A stretch of 15,000 bases of DNA from Stramonita haemastoma (GCA_030674155.1 CM060318.1:80390274-80405273), one strand, 5' to 3'. Shown: positions 1-9,549, counted from the first letter of the stretch. Program-made: numbers and translations. The notes: generated from the sequence alone by a model not told the origin.

Positions 1-102
1 ACATGACACTTCTCCTTGACAAAACTTTTGTAGAGAAAGCCACTCTCATGAAACAACAAATACATAGCTATGCATACAAAAAAATTGTTTAAGGTTCTTA
101 AA

Positions 103-225
103 GGCGCGTGTTGTTGCTCTTGCGACGACACGCTCCCGCATGGTAGCGGCCTGAATGTCATTAAAAGAAATCTGCCGTGATTGATAATGATATACAATAC
201 AAAACAGCGTCTACATGTTTCGAGA
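103..225 (+). repeat. Dispersed repeat family R, copy i
   Basis: The core at 147-216 reads as a diverged copy of the sequence at 704-773 (copy ii). Shared blocks are gcctgaat, aaagaaat, tgccgtga, atacaaaaca and cgtctacat in the same order. Its upstream part (about 118-149) also resembles 2670-2700, next to copy iii. No coding potential or terminal structure is visible, so the element class is unknown. It lies directly upstream of the AGT/AGC cluster. Confidence 0.65.
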
Positions 226-280
226 AACTTGCTCCGTGTTTTGAACCTCCGGAAAAGGCACGCTATAAATGATTCATTTT

Positions 281-700
<420 letters not shown>

Positions 701-703
701 GGG

Positions 704-785
704 CAGCCTGAATTTGAAACAAAGAAATGTGCCGTGACCGAAAGTGATACACCATACAAAACAACGTCTACATTATAATGAAGGT
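704..785 (+). repeat. Dispersed repeat family R, copy ii
   Basis: This is a direct-orientation, diverged duplicate of 147-216, about 557 bp downstream, with the trinucleotide cluster in between. The core ends at cgtctacat (765-773). The part that precedes the core in copies i and iii is replaced here by CAG repeats. It carries no open frame of note. Confidence 0.65.
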
Positions 786-1157
786 TATGAACAGGCACAG
801 CTAGCTGCCTTAAAAGCATGTCCCACACATTGCTTTGGTCCTGTATTGTTAAGCTCCTTTCCTGTGACCGTTCCGAACCAGCGTGTGGGTATCTATAATT
901 CAGCAGAGCTGTGAATGAGGTGTATGGTATCGGTGGCACTAGGTAGCAAACAGTATAGCAGCTGGAACTTTTGTTTCATGATACAGCGATGTAAGACATC
1001 CAATGAATGAGATGTACTGTAGTGAAACATGTGTTGTGTTGTGTTGTTTATGCTGTATTGATTTGTCTTGTCTTGTCTTCTATTATTTTGTCTTGTATGG
1101 TCATAGATGATTTCTACCATGTGACATTTAAGGGGAAGTAACAAAATGTGCTTAGGG
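786..1157. other. Non-repetitive spacer
   Basis: This is mostly unique sequence with short TGTTG and TTGTC pentamer runs (about 1030-1100). No recognisable gene, RNA or element was found. An 83-residue minus-strand open frame (893-1144) has no recognisable motif. Confidence 0.5.
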
Positions 1158-1270
1158 GGGCGTGTGTGTGTGTGTGTGTGCGTGCGTGTGTGCGTGCGCG
1201 CGCGCGTGTGTGTATTTGTGTGTGATGTCTGTGTATATGTACGTGTAGGCGCATATGCGTGCGTGCGTTT
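1158..1270. repeat. GT/GC-rich dinucleotide microsatellite
   Basis: This is an imperfect (TG)n run with interspersed CG dinucleotides (gcgcgcgcgc around 1197-1206). Alternating purine-pyrimidine sequence like this favours Z-DNA. It reads as a Cys-Val-rich frame, which is an artefact. Confidence 0.95.
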
Positions 1271-1304
1271 GTCTGCCTATTTTCATGTTTGTCTCTCAGT
1301 CTCT

Positions 1305-1383
<79 letters not shown>

Positions 1384-1410
1384 CAGTAGCAGCAGCAGCA
1401 GTAGCAGTAG
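1305..1410. repeat. AGT trinucleotide microsatellite with AGC end
   Basis: This is a near-perfect AGT run that turns into mixed AGC/AGT units at its right end. It uses the same motif pair as the 281-700 cluster. Confidence 0.97.
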
Positions 1411-1668
1411 TATTAATAGTATTAGTGTTGCTATTGCTGTTGCAGTTGCTGTCATTTATCATCATTGTTATTGTTAATGCTGCTGCCCTTGTTGTTGTCA
1501 ATGGGAAACGAGCCATCAGGGCCAAGGGAAATGGGCCTGTTTCCTCTTCAGTGTGGGAAGCCAGTCATGCAGAAGGTCCATTTAGTCCCCTTCACTTTTC
1601 CCACCGTCTGACAGCCCAGGCCACCAGCTTTGTCAGTTTGGGATGTCAGCTAAGTTTTCTTCTCTTTG
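1411..1668. other. Unique spacer sequence
   Basis: Non-repetitive, moderate-GC DNA lies between the AGT array and the first SINE cluster. Plus-strand open frames run out of the microsatellite into it, but I see no conserved domain or convincing exon. Confidence 0.45.
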
Positions 1669-1692
1669 TTTTTATTCTTTTATTTCGAGGAT
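1669..1692 (-). mobile_element. Detached tail of family A SINE (left of nested insertion)
   Basis: The sequence ttttatttcgagga matches the AT-rich minus-strand tail of family A (compare 10866-10882). It ends where the family B SINE begins. The family A sequence resumes at about 1952, so this piece and 1952-2286 appear to be one SINE split by a later insertion. Confidence 0.65.
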
Positions 1693-1950
1693 GAGTGCTC
1701 GCTTTCCCCCAGGCAATGTTAAGCAGCAATGGGTGACTGTTTGGGCGCCTTGGTTTCAGCACAGTTCCCTAGTTCACCCAGCTGTAAATGGGTACCTACT
1801 CTCTTTAGGGTCAGGGAAAGCAAAGCAGCGAGAGAGAGGAGATGGGCGCTGCCCTCAATGTGCTGGCCCCTAGAGAAGCTGAGGTCTCTGATGCCCCGCT
1901 CCCCTACGACCACATAGGCTATGCGACACCTTTACCTTTTCACCTTTTTT
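1693..1950 (+). mobile_element. Family B (5S-like) SINE, copy 1, 5'-truncated, internally deleted
   Basis: The body matches the copies at 3998-4296 and 8522-8818 along its whole length. Shared blocks include gcgccttggtttcag, a gggtacctactctcttta block and a tagagaagctgaggtctctg block. The tRNA-like A box is missing. The 5S-like part keeps gttaagcagc (1718-1727) but lacks about 22 bp, so only aatgggtgact remains of box C. It is therefore probably promoter-dead. It is flanked by the near-identical 14-mers tttatttcgaggat (1679-1692) and tttatttcgggaat (1952-1965), read as a target-site duplication inside a family A SINE. Confidence 0.85.
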
Positions 1951-2287
1951 ATTTATTTCGGGAATAATGGAGTAAGCACTCATGTGCTTTTTTTTACATC
2001 CAGTCCCCGTGTGTATGAAGATTTCTCAATTTTGTTATCCTCTCCCACCGGTACACAATGGCCTACCCTTCCGAAAAGCGGAACTGGTTTTAACCGTTTA
2101 CGCAAGATGTTCTGCGTGCGTTCGCACACGGGACTTCGGTTTATAGTCTCATTCAAAGGACTTTTGGGAGGTGTGGAGTCGGCATTGATGTTAACTCCGG
2201 AGGAAAAATCCTCTTAAACGAGATTTGAACCCAGGTCAGCAGATCACGAGCGCATCACTCTGATTCACCAGGCTATCCCGTCCCCCT
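1951..2287 (-). mobile_element. Family A tRNA-derived SINE, copy 1 (nearly full length)
   Basis: Read on the minus strand from 2286, it begins ggggacgggatagcctgg. It carries an A-box-like stretch (plus coordinates 2256-2278) and a B-box-like stretch (gagatttgaaccc at 2220-2232, which is GGTTC-type on the minus strand). A body of about 250 bp follows, then an AT-rich tail. The same head, body and tail recur at 10866-11185. Copy 1 is interrupted near the tail by the family B SINE. Parts at 2430-2550, 10316-10550 and 11891-11950 belong to the same family. Mobilisation would need a partner LINE, as for all SINEs. Confidence 0.85.
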
Positions 2288-2429
2288 AAATTTCGAGGTC
2301 AATATCAAAATGTCAATATGCTTTGAGATGTTATTATGAGGTTGTCTTCCTAGTATAACAACCTGCATTCTACTGTAAAGGAACAAAACTCCTTAGAAAC
2401 CTGAGTATAGCAGCCTATGTGGCGTGGTT

Positions 2430-2550
2430 CTTGCCAATGTGTGCCGGTGGGAACAGATGACAAGATTTACAAAACTTCATACACACGGCGACTGAGTGCT
2501 TATTCCATTATCCTAGATATAAAAGAATAAATAAATAAAGTAAATAAAAG
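2430..2550 (+). mobile_element. Family A SINE fragment, copy 4 (3' part only)
   Basis: Here the body and tail are in plus orientation. Recognisable blocks are ccaatgtgtgccggtggga, then cttcatacacacggcgactg, then gagtgcttattccattatcc and an (AATA)-rich tail. It lacks the tRNA-like head, consistent with 5' truncation. It also lacks about 17 bp before gagtgctt compared with 11897-11920. It is opposite in orientation to copy 1, only about 150 bp away. Confidence 0.75.
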
Positions 2551-2654
2551 ACTCAGACATGCAAACTTCTCATCTAGTGAGTCTTTACAACCCCACAGTG
2601 ATTCTCTGATGTAGAGAGTGAGGAGTCAGACTGTATAATAGATAAAATTATGTG

Positions 2655-2760
2655 GGACGCTGCTACCCTTGTGGCGACATCCCGTCCCTTAGAATAGCAT
2701 CCCAAACTTACGCAGAGAAATCTGCAATATCGAAAGTGGTATACAATACAGTACAATGAA
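2655..2760 (+). repeat. Dispersed repeat family R, copy iii
   Basis: The blocks agaaatctgc, cgaaagtg, tatacaatac and agtaca follow the same order as copies i and ii. The upstream segment (2670-2700) parallels 118-149 of copy i. It is more diverged than copies i and ii are from each other. No array is attached on its right, apart from short CAATAC repeats. Confidence 0.5.
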
Positions 2761-3248
2761 CTGCAATACAATCCAATACCATTATTTCATCATAGTCGGA
2801 ATTTGGGCGAAATAAAAAATGTGCACATATAGTGTTGTATGTTACGTCATTTCCTGACAGCCCAAAGGGAGGTAAAACATGACTCATGTGTCACGCCCTC
2901 ATAACCCCAGTTGCGCACATACATCCTGACAACTACTGCGACACCATCAAGTATCCTAGCCCTCCTTTGCGCCGTAGTAAAATGTTCCATAGCTTATTGG
3001 TTTAAACAGAATTTATTCACAGAAAAGTGTCACAAAAGTACAAACATACCTTGACAGGTCCACAAGCAAACTTATGATACTGACATTAATAGTTGCATAT
3101 GTATTTAAGCAGCTGAGCAAACTTTCATGACAAAAACCGTTTCCATCGGATATGTGATATACCAACGAGTCATCTGTTTGAATCTGTTCAAAAAAATGTA
3201 TACAATAATAAACGATTGCAAGAATAGGTTAGAAAGGTCATCAAACTC
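2761..3248. other. Unique AT-rich spacer
   Basis: I see no gene, RNA or repeat family member. A CRE-like ttacgtcat (2842-2850) and an AP-1-like tgactca (2880-2886) lie 30 bp apart, but such short matches are expected by chance. No other structure was found. Confidence 0.45.
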
Positions 3249-3261
3249 AATAATAATAATA

Positions 3262-3320
<59 letters not shown>

Positions 3321-3370
3321 TAATAATAATAATAATAAATATTAATAATAATATTAATAATAATAACAGA
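3249..3370. repeat. TAA trinucleotide microsatellite
   Basis: This is a (TAA)n run with a few one-base phase slips (aatataataa). It decays rightward into AATATT-type variants. Confidence 0.97.
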
Positions 3371-3844
3371 AATATATCAATAATAACAATATGTATAAAT
3401 TCTAATTAATACAATGACGATAATAATAGCTGTGACAAGGAGAAGAATGAAGCGAAAACGTGGCAGGGCAGGAAGATCAACAAAAAAATAAGGCGAGCAG
3501 AGAGAGAGAGAAGACTAAGGGCAAGGTTTGGTATGAAGACTGTACAGGGTGTTAGTTAACACATCGGTTAGTTATTCTCTTCCAGCCTTTCTCCTTCTAT
3601 TCAACATGGCGGTCATGACACCATCCATCCCGGCTCCTTACGGATGGCTGAACGCATCTCCGGTGGTGGGATTTTCCGGGCATTTCTGGGCCGCCACCTG
3701 CTGTCTCCTGCCCACGGAAAGCATGGAAGCCTAGCCTAGTCATCCAGCCAGCCATGCATGCCCGTTATGGAGGACTATGCGTCATGCATTGCCTTGTTTA
3801 CGGGTTGTAGTGTTGGTTACGATCAGTGCCTGGTAGAACATGTG
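3371..3844. other. Unique region with a short unrecognised open frame
   Basis: Within it, 3549-3734 on the plus strand encodes 61 residues (start MLVNTSVSYS, end LPTESMEA). GC content is higher than in the surroundings from about 3580 to 3780. I recognise no domain. A second start at 3606 lies in a better context (caacatggcg). It could be a small exon or chance; nothing in the sequence decides this. Confidence 0.25.
3820..3844 (+). repeat. Short direct repeat left of TA array
   Basis: The sequence cgatcagtgcctggtagaa (3820-3838) recurs as cgatcagtgtctggtagaa at 3972-3990, with one mismatch in 19 bp. Weaker similarity extends on both sides. The pair brackets the TA microsatellite. Confidence 0.8.
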
Positions 3845-3882
3845 TATATATAAATATATATAATATATATATATATATTATA

Positions 3883-3939
<57 letters not shown>
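3845..3939. repeat. TA dinucleotide microsatellite
   Basis: This is a (TA)n run with several single-base slips (ataatat) in the left half and perfect alternation in the right half. It is self-complementary and could extrude as a cruciform. Confidence 0.97.
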
Positions 3940-3943
<4 letters not shown>

Positions 3944-3971
3944 TAACCTCTACAGAATTTTTGTGATGTTT

Positions 3972-3996
3972 CGATCAGTGTCTGGTAGAAAAATGT
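3972..3996 (+). repeat. Short direct repeat right of TA array
   Basis: This is the partner of 3820-3844. Its right end overlaps the left target-site duplication of the family B SINE (3986-3997). Confidence 0.8.
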
Positions 3997-3997
3997 C

Positions 3998-4296
3998 AGG
4001 ACGGGATACCTCAGTGGTCAGAGCGCTTGCTTTACCCCAGCCAATGTTAAGCAGCGTTGAGCATGGTTACCAGTTGGATGGGTGACCGTTTGTGCGCCTT
4101 GGCTTCAGTACAGTCCCCCATTTCATCCAGCTGTAAATGGGTACCTGCCTTCTTTAGGGTCAGGGAAGGTAAAGCAGCGAGGGAGAGGAGATGGGCCCGC
4201 CCTCAGTATGCTGGCCCCTAGAGAAGCTGAGGTCTCTGACGCCTCGATCACCTACGACCACATAGGTTATGGGAAACCTTTACCTTGCCTTACCTT
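3998..4296 (+). mobile_element. Family B SINE, copy 2: tRNA-like half plus 5S-like promoter region
   Basis: This is the best-preserved copy. The first 30 bp (aggacgggatacctcagtgg onward) match a tRNA 5' half with an A-box-like TACCTCAGTGG. From 4046 the sequence matches the 5S rRNA internal control region: gttaagcagcg (4046-4056, 5S box A) and tggatgggtgacc (4075-4087, 5S box C), with ggtta between them. A body of about 200 bp and a ttacc-rich tail follow. It is flanked by tagaaaaatgtc (3986-3997) and tagaaaatgtc (4297-4307), an 11-12 bp target-site duplication differing by one A. This marks it as a completed, fairly young retroposition. The protein in the overlapping open frame is not meaningful. 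Confidence 0.9.
4046..4087 (+). promoter_or_regulatory. 5S-like internal control region (box A to box C) in SINE copy 2
   Basis: The order and spacing resemble the 5S gene: aagcagcg, then tggtta, then tggatgggtgacc. In 5S genes this region binds TFIIIA. Whether it is active here, alone or with the tRNA-like A box upstream, cannot be told from sequence. Confidence 0.65.
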
Positions 4297-4307
4297 TAGA
4301 AAATGTC

Positions 4308-4452
4308 TATGTGGGGTTATACAGTATTTTTTTTTCTTTTTGAGGTGCTCACAGAATGGCACTATAATCTAATGTGTTTGGTTTGATTAAGGTAGAAACG
4401 ATGACAGAAGAACAACAAAGTTGAAGAAAGTAGGAGTAAGATCTCAAATTGC
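4308..4452. other. Unique spacer
   Basis: A poly-T run (about 4326-4340) lies beyond the SINE's right target-site duplication. Nothing else is recognisable. Confidence 0.4.
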
Positions 4453-4614
4453 CAAGAAGAAGAATAAGAACAAGTACAAAAAGAACAAGAACAAGAATAA
4501 GAACAAGAAGAACAAAGAACAAGAAGGACAAGAAGAAGAAAAACAAGAACAAGAAGAACAAAAATAAGAAAAACAATAACAAGAACAACAAGAACAACAA
4601 GAACAACACTATAA
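4453..4614. repeat. Degenerate AAGAAC-type (AAG/AAC/AAT) repeat
   Basis: This is purine-rich with AAGAAC, AAGAAG and AACAAC units in irregular order, becoming more regular (aacaacaag) at the right end. It reads as Lys/Asn-rich on one strand and Leu/Phe/Val-rich on the other. Both are repeat artefacts. Confidence 0.9.
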
Positions 4615-4752
4615 CAAGGAAAGACTTGAAGGAGATAAAAGGAAAGCGTCAATATGAATTTGTCCGTTAAAGAAGCTGTGTGCCGGTGGAGGGGTGGGGC
4701 GGGGTGATTTACAGAGAGATGGTTTAAAAAAAAAAGTCAAATTAATCAAAAG
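4615..4752. other. Spacer with short G-rich patch
   Basis: It contains a gggtggggcgggg patch (about 4691-4704) and an A10-like run near 4727-4736. No gene is visible. Confidence 0.4.
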
Positions 4753-4893
<141 letters not shown>

Positions 4894-5088
4894 CGTTGCC
4901 TGCAGATACAATATTCTGCGGGTCCTGCTCTGTTATCTCAAGCTAGATAATAATTGTCACCTATTGCACTGCAGTAGTAAATATTTCGTCATTGCTGTGG
5001 TTTTCTGCGTCAATGTTATGCTCAGGCTGGTTGTATAATCATATTGCATCACCGTAGTGCTGTCACAACCAAATAGTAATCTATTTCT
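4894..5088. other. Unique spacer
   Basis: About 195 bp of non-repetitive sequence lies between two pyrimidine arrays. No gene or motif is recognised. Confidence 0.4.
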
Positions 5089-5499
<411 letters not shown>

Positions 5500-5548
5500 T
5501 GCATACCTAAAAACAAAAAATGCACTATAGTCTGTGAGTGACAAGGTG

Positions 5549-5602
5549 GTAGAAAAAGAAGGAGGGAAGGAAGAATGGAAGGAGGGAGGGAGGAGGAGTG
5601 AG
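5549..5602. repeat. GGAA/GGGA purine tract
   Basis: A short run of gaaggagggaagg-type units, opposite in strand sense to the pyrimidine region just upstream. Confidence 0.8.
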
Positions 5603-5701
5603 CAGGTCGATGTAACGTGCATAGACTTCCCCTCTTGTCCAAATAAAATCGATCACGAGAGTTACTGAGGTAACGGCATAACACTGACACCCACTCTGCG
5701 T

Positions 5702-5799
5702 TGTGTGTGTGTGTGTGTGTGTGTGCGCATGCGAGTGTGTGTGGTGTGTGTGTGTGTGTGTGTGTGTGTGTTGTGTGTGTGTGTGTGTGCGTGTGTGTA

Positions 5800-5847
<48 letters not shown>

Positions 5848-5935
5848 GTGTGTTGTGTGTGTGTAGTGTGTGTGTGTTTGTAGTGTGTGTATGTGTGTGT
5901 GTATGTGTGTCTGTGTGTGTGCTGGGTGTATGTGT
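5702..5935. repeat. GT dinucleotide microsatellite
   Basis: This is an imperfect (GT)n run with many single-T or single-G slips (gtgttgtg, gtggtg) that shift phase. It is in the plus-strand GT sense. Confidence 0.98.
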
Positions 5936-5962
5936 GTCACTCCTAAAGCACTTAACTGTGTC

Positions 5963-6380
<418 letters not shown>

Positions 6381-6569
6381 GCGGTGATAGCCCCATTGTT
6401 CGTCACACATCCTTGTCACCTTCGTCAAAACGTGTCCACAGTCACTAAGAGCTGTCTCTTGTTTCCCCCCATCCATAATGCAGACCTACACGTCTGTTGT
6501 CCTTTCCTCTCTCCAATGACAATACTCTAAAGCTCGAAAGAGTTCTGACAAAAATTTTACATTATTTTG

Positions 6570-6695
6570 ATGTGTGTGTGAGGGGGTGGGGGTGGGTTGT
6601 GTGTTGGGGGGGGGGGGGTTGTGTGTGTAGTGTGTGTGCTGTGTTGTCTCTGTGTGTGTGTGTGTGTTTGTGGATGGGTGGGTGGGGTGGATGTT

Positions 6696-6738
<43 letters not shown>

Positions 6739-6810
6739 TGTGTGTGTGTGTGTGTGTTTGTGTGTTTGTGTGTTGTGTGTGCATGTGTGTGTTGTGTGTA
6801 TGTGTGAGTG
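6570..6810. repeat. GT array with G-runs
   Basis: GT and GGT units with G5, G5, G3 and G13 runs (6582-6586, 6588-6592, 6594-6596, 6606-6618), then near-pure GT from about 6695. The left part has G-quadruplex-forming potential. Confidence 0.96.
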
Positions 6811-7627
6811 AGCCAATTATTATTTTTTAAAACATATTGTTAGGGATGTGTGGAGATAGGAGGTACAACATATCTGATAAAGTTATTATTTGACAGGAAC
6901 CTTTTTCATAAGAATGTTCTGATATACATAAAAAGTTTGCCGAACATAACTACCACAATCTACAAAATTGTTTGACATGATCGTTGCAGAAGGGGGATGT
7001 TAAGGATTTTTTTTTGTTTCACTAATAGGACCAATTAGCTGATAATTAAAGTGACAATCTACATAATTAACATTAGCGTTGTGATGTGAGGCGTTTGTTT
7101 GTTATTTCTCTTTTGTTTTGCTTTGTATTGGGGAGTACTTTTTCTTTTTATGTGTGTTGTTGTCGGTATTGTGTTGGTGTTATGCGTTCCCCGGCTTAAC
7201 ATTCTGGGGGTCACCCAGAATGTGCAACCTGACTCACTCATCCCACCAGGGAATCACCGCGATTGAAATTGCACACTGAATGAGAAGTTTGCGTGTGTGA
7301 CTGTTTTCAAATACCTCGCCATAGAGGCAGCCATACTCCAACTTCAGAGAAATGTTCCTACTTTAAAGGAGAGTGCATGTTATTGTGTTAAAAGCTTGTC
7401 AATATGGCTGAAGGTAATTTCAACACAATATTTTACAACATCTTTATGTTTGATTTGGCTTGTTAATGCGCTTGATTTTTGTAAGTTTATAAATTTCGAA
7501 CTATATGTTACACATTCTGATCCTTGATTTTATTCCCTTGATCCCATGTATCACCGAAAACAAATATCTTCTTATCAAACAAAATGTTATGAAAACGAAG
7601 ATGTTCAGTTTCACAATCTGATGAATA
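6811..7627. other. Unique AT-rich region, about 800 bp
   Basis: No gene or mobile element is recognised. An open frame at 7297-7527 (76 residues) has no recognised motif. It contains the inverted repeat at 7199-7223 listed separately. Confidence 0.4.
7199..7223. repeat. Short perfect inverted repeat
   Basis: Arms acattctggg (7199-7208) and cccagaatgt (7214-7223) with a 5-nt spacer give a 10-bp perfect stem. No T-run follows. The function is unknown. Confidence 0.7.
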
Positions 7628-7857
7628 GGTGTATGTACATATGCAAGTATGTACGTATGTATGTATGTTTATATGTATGTATGTATATATGTATGTGTGT
7701 ATGTATGTATATATGTATGTATGTTTATATGTGTGTATGGTGGATGGATGTGGATGGATGGATGGATGGATGGGTGGATGCATGCATGCATGCATGCATG
7801 TATGTATGATGTTTGTTTGTTTGTTTGTTTGTTATTTGTTTGTTTGTTTGTTTGTTT
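7628..7857. repeat. Compound tetranucleotide microsatellite (GTAT, GGAT, GCAT, GTAT, GTTT)
   Basis: The order along the plus strand is GTAT/GTAC mixed (7628-7738), TGGA/GGAT (7740-7777), ATGC (7779-7801), a few ATGT (7800-7810), then TTTG (7811-7857). Each neighbouring motif differs by one base. Confidence 0.97.
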
Positions 7858-8040
7858 AAAGAACCGTGGAATGTATCAACAACTCTCATTATTAAAATTC
7901 AATCCCTCAGCCCAGTCATATGAATAATCAGGGATGAACACTCTCCCTTCAGTCTCTCCCCTAATCAGATTAGCACGTTGTTTGGGGACAAACCACGTGA
8001 CCTGAAAATTACATACGGGGTTTGGATTTTAGCGCTGCAA

Positions 8041-8055
8041 ACTCTCTCTCTCTCT

Positions 8056-8137
<82 letters not shown>
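8041..8137. repeat. CT dinucleotide microsatellite
   Basis: A (CT)n run with one CCCC interruption near its left end. Confidence 0.98.
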
Positions 8138-8139
<2 letters not shown>

Positions 8140-8169
8140 AGGCCAATGTACATTAAATCATTTCAGTGT

Positions 8170-8262
<93 letters not shown>
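8170..8262. repeat. CT dinucleotide microsatellite, second block
   Basis: Separated from the preceding array by about 30 bp of unique sequence. Interrupted by CC and TT slips. Confidence 0.98.
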
Positions 8263-8520
8263 AGGATATAGGAAATATGTAGCTTTATTCTGCCAAGAAA
8301 TGACGACACAGTTCAGTTTACCCTATCTGTGGGCCAGTGAGGCCATCAAACTATTTTCTGATGGCCTTTGGTGACGTCCTGTGAATAAGTCTTCAATGCT
8401 GGCTCTTACTCTCTGTATTCCTCTCCCACCATACACGCGGATTGCTTCAAAAAGATGGCCTCTCTTGGACATATGTAAAAAAAAAAAATTTAAAAAGGCT
8501 CTGCTTATAATTATAGTATT
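8263..8520. other. Unique spacer with small inverted repeat
   Basis: No gene is recognised. The arms aggccatca (8340-8348) and tgatggcct (8359-8367) form a 9-bp perfect stem with a 10-nt loop. An A-rich run follows near 8478-8499. Confidence 0.45.
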
Positions 8521-8521
8521 G

Positions 8522-8818
8522 GGGGACGAGATACCTCAGTGGTCTCAGTGCTCGCTTTCCCCCTGCCAATGTTAGGTAGCGCCGAGCGTGGTTACCAGTT
8601 TGATGGGTGACCGTTTGAGCGCCTTGGCTTCAGTACAGTTCCCCCAGTTCGCCCAGTTGTAAAATGGGTACCTGCTCTCTTTAGAGTCAGGGAAGATAAA
8701 GCAGCGAGGGAGAGGAGATGGGCGCCGCCCTCAATATGCTGGCCCTAGAGAAGCTGAGGTCTCTGACTCCTCGCTCCCTTACGACAACATAAGGTTATGG
8801 AACACCTATACCATTTAT
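8522..8818 (+). mobile_element. Family B SINE, copy 3 (full length)
   Basis: The head ggggacgagatacctcagtgg matches copy 2. The 5S-like region carries gttaggtagcg and ttgatgggtgacc (8600-8612), so box A and box C each have substitutions relative to copy 2. The body and tail align end to end with copies 1 and 2. The right end runs into TA-rich sequence, so the target-site duplication is not clear. Confidence 0.88.
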
Positions 8819-8991
8819 ATATATATTTACTGTCTCTTGCATATATGTATGTATGTGCATAGAGTTCTGTGGAAAGTAATGGGTATAGGCTTATGACTTG
8901 CTGGTATGTCGCACTGTAGTCTCCTGCCTGTGTTGATGCTTCTCCAAGGATACGCTTTGCATGCATGTATACAAACAAACATACACGCTTC
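8819..8991. other. Spacer, nothing recognised
   Basis: A short TA run (8815-8828) and a few ATGT units lie in otherwise unique DNA. Confidence 0.4.
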
Positions 8992-9029
8992 TGGCTGGTT
9001 GGCTGGCTGGCTGGCTGGCTGGCTGGCTC
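8992..9029. repeat. GGCT tetranucleotide microsatellite
   Basis: About nine GGCT units run directly into a CT-rich array. The overlapping Trp-Leu-Ala-Gly peptide repeat is an artefact. Confidence 0.97.
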
Positions 9030-9197
9030 TCTCTCTCTCTCATCTCCTCTCTCTCTCTCTTCTCTCATCTCCTCTCCTCTCTCTCTCTCTCTCCTCTTTT
9101 CTCCTCTCTCTCTTTTCTCTCTGTCTCTCTCTGTCTCTCTCTGTCTCTCTATCTCTTGTCTCTGCCTCTGTCATCTCTCTCTGTCTCTGTCTCTGTT

Positions 9198-9281
<84 letters not shown>

Positions 9282-9290
9282 CTCTCTCAG
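9027..9290. repeat. CT-rich microsatellite
   Basis: CT with frequent CC, TT and TCTG interruptions on the left. It becomes cleaner CT from about 9203. Confidence 0.97.
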
Positions 9291-9300
9291 ATATACACCC

Positions 9301-9420
9301 ACGCACACGTGTGTGTATGTGTGTGTGCACGCGTGCGTGTGTGCATGTGTGTGTGCGTGTGCGTGTGTGTGTGTCTGTGTCTCTGTGTGTGTGTGTCATG
9401 TCTGTGTGTGGTGTGGTGTG
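9301..9420. repeat. GT/GC microsatellite
   Basis: GT run with interspersed GC and TCTG steps, immediately right of the CT array. Confidence 0.96.
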
Positions 9421-9447
9421 AGGCAAGAGATGAGTGAGGAAGAGGAC

Positions 9448-9549
<102 letters not shown>

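Noticed and set aside
2216..2286. A tRNA gene on the minus strand
   Set aside because: A-box-like and B-box-like sequences are present, but I cannot make a convincing cloverleaf. The sequence continues into a repeated SINE body shared with 10866-11185.
2842..2886. CRE and AP-1 regulatory pair
   Set aside because: Two short motifs in 500 bp are expected by chance and nothing else supports a promoter here.
3549..3734. A small protein-coding gene
   Set aside because: 61 codons, no recognised domain, and no supporting splice or promoter signal. Kept only as a possibility in the region note.
4046..4087. A 5S rRNA gene
   Set aside because: Only the internal-promoter half resembles 5S. The flanks match other copies of the same SINE, so it is a SINE head and not a gene.
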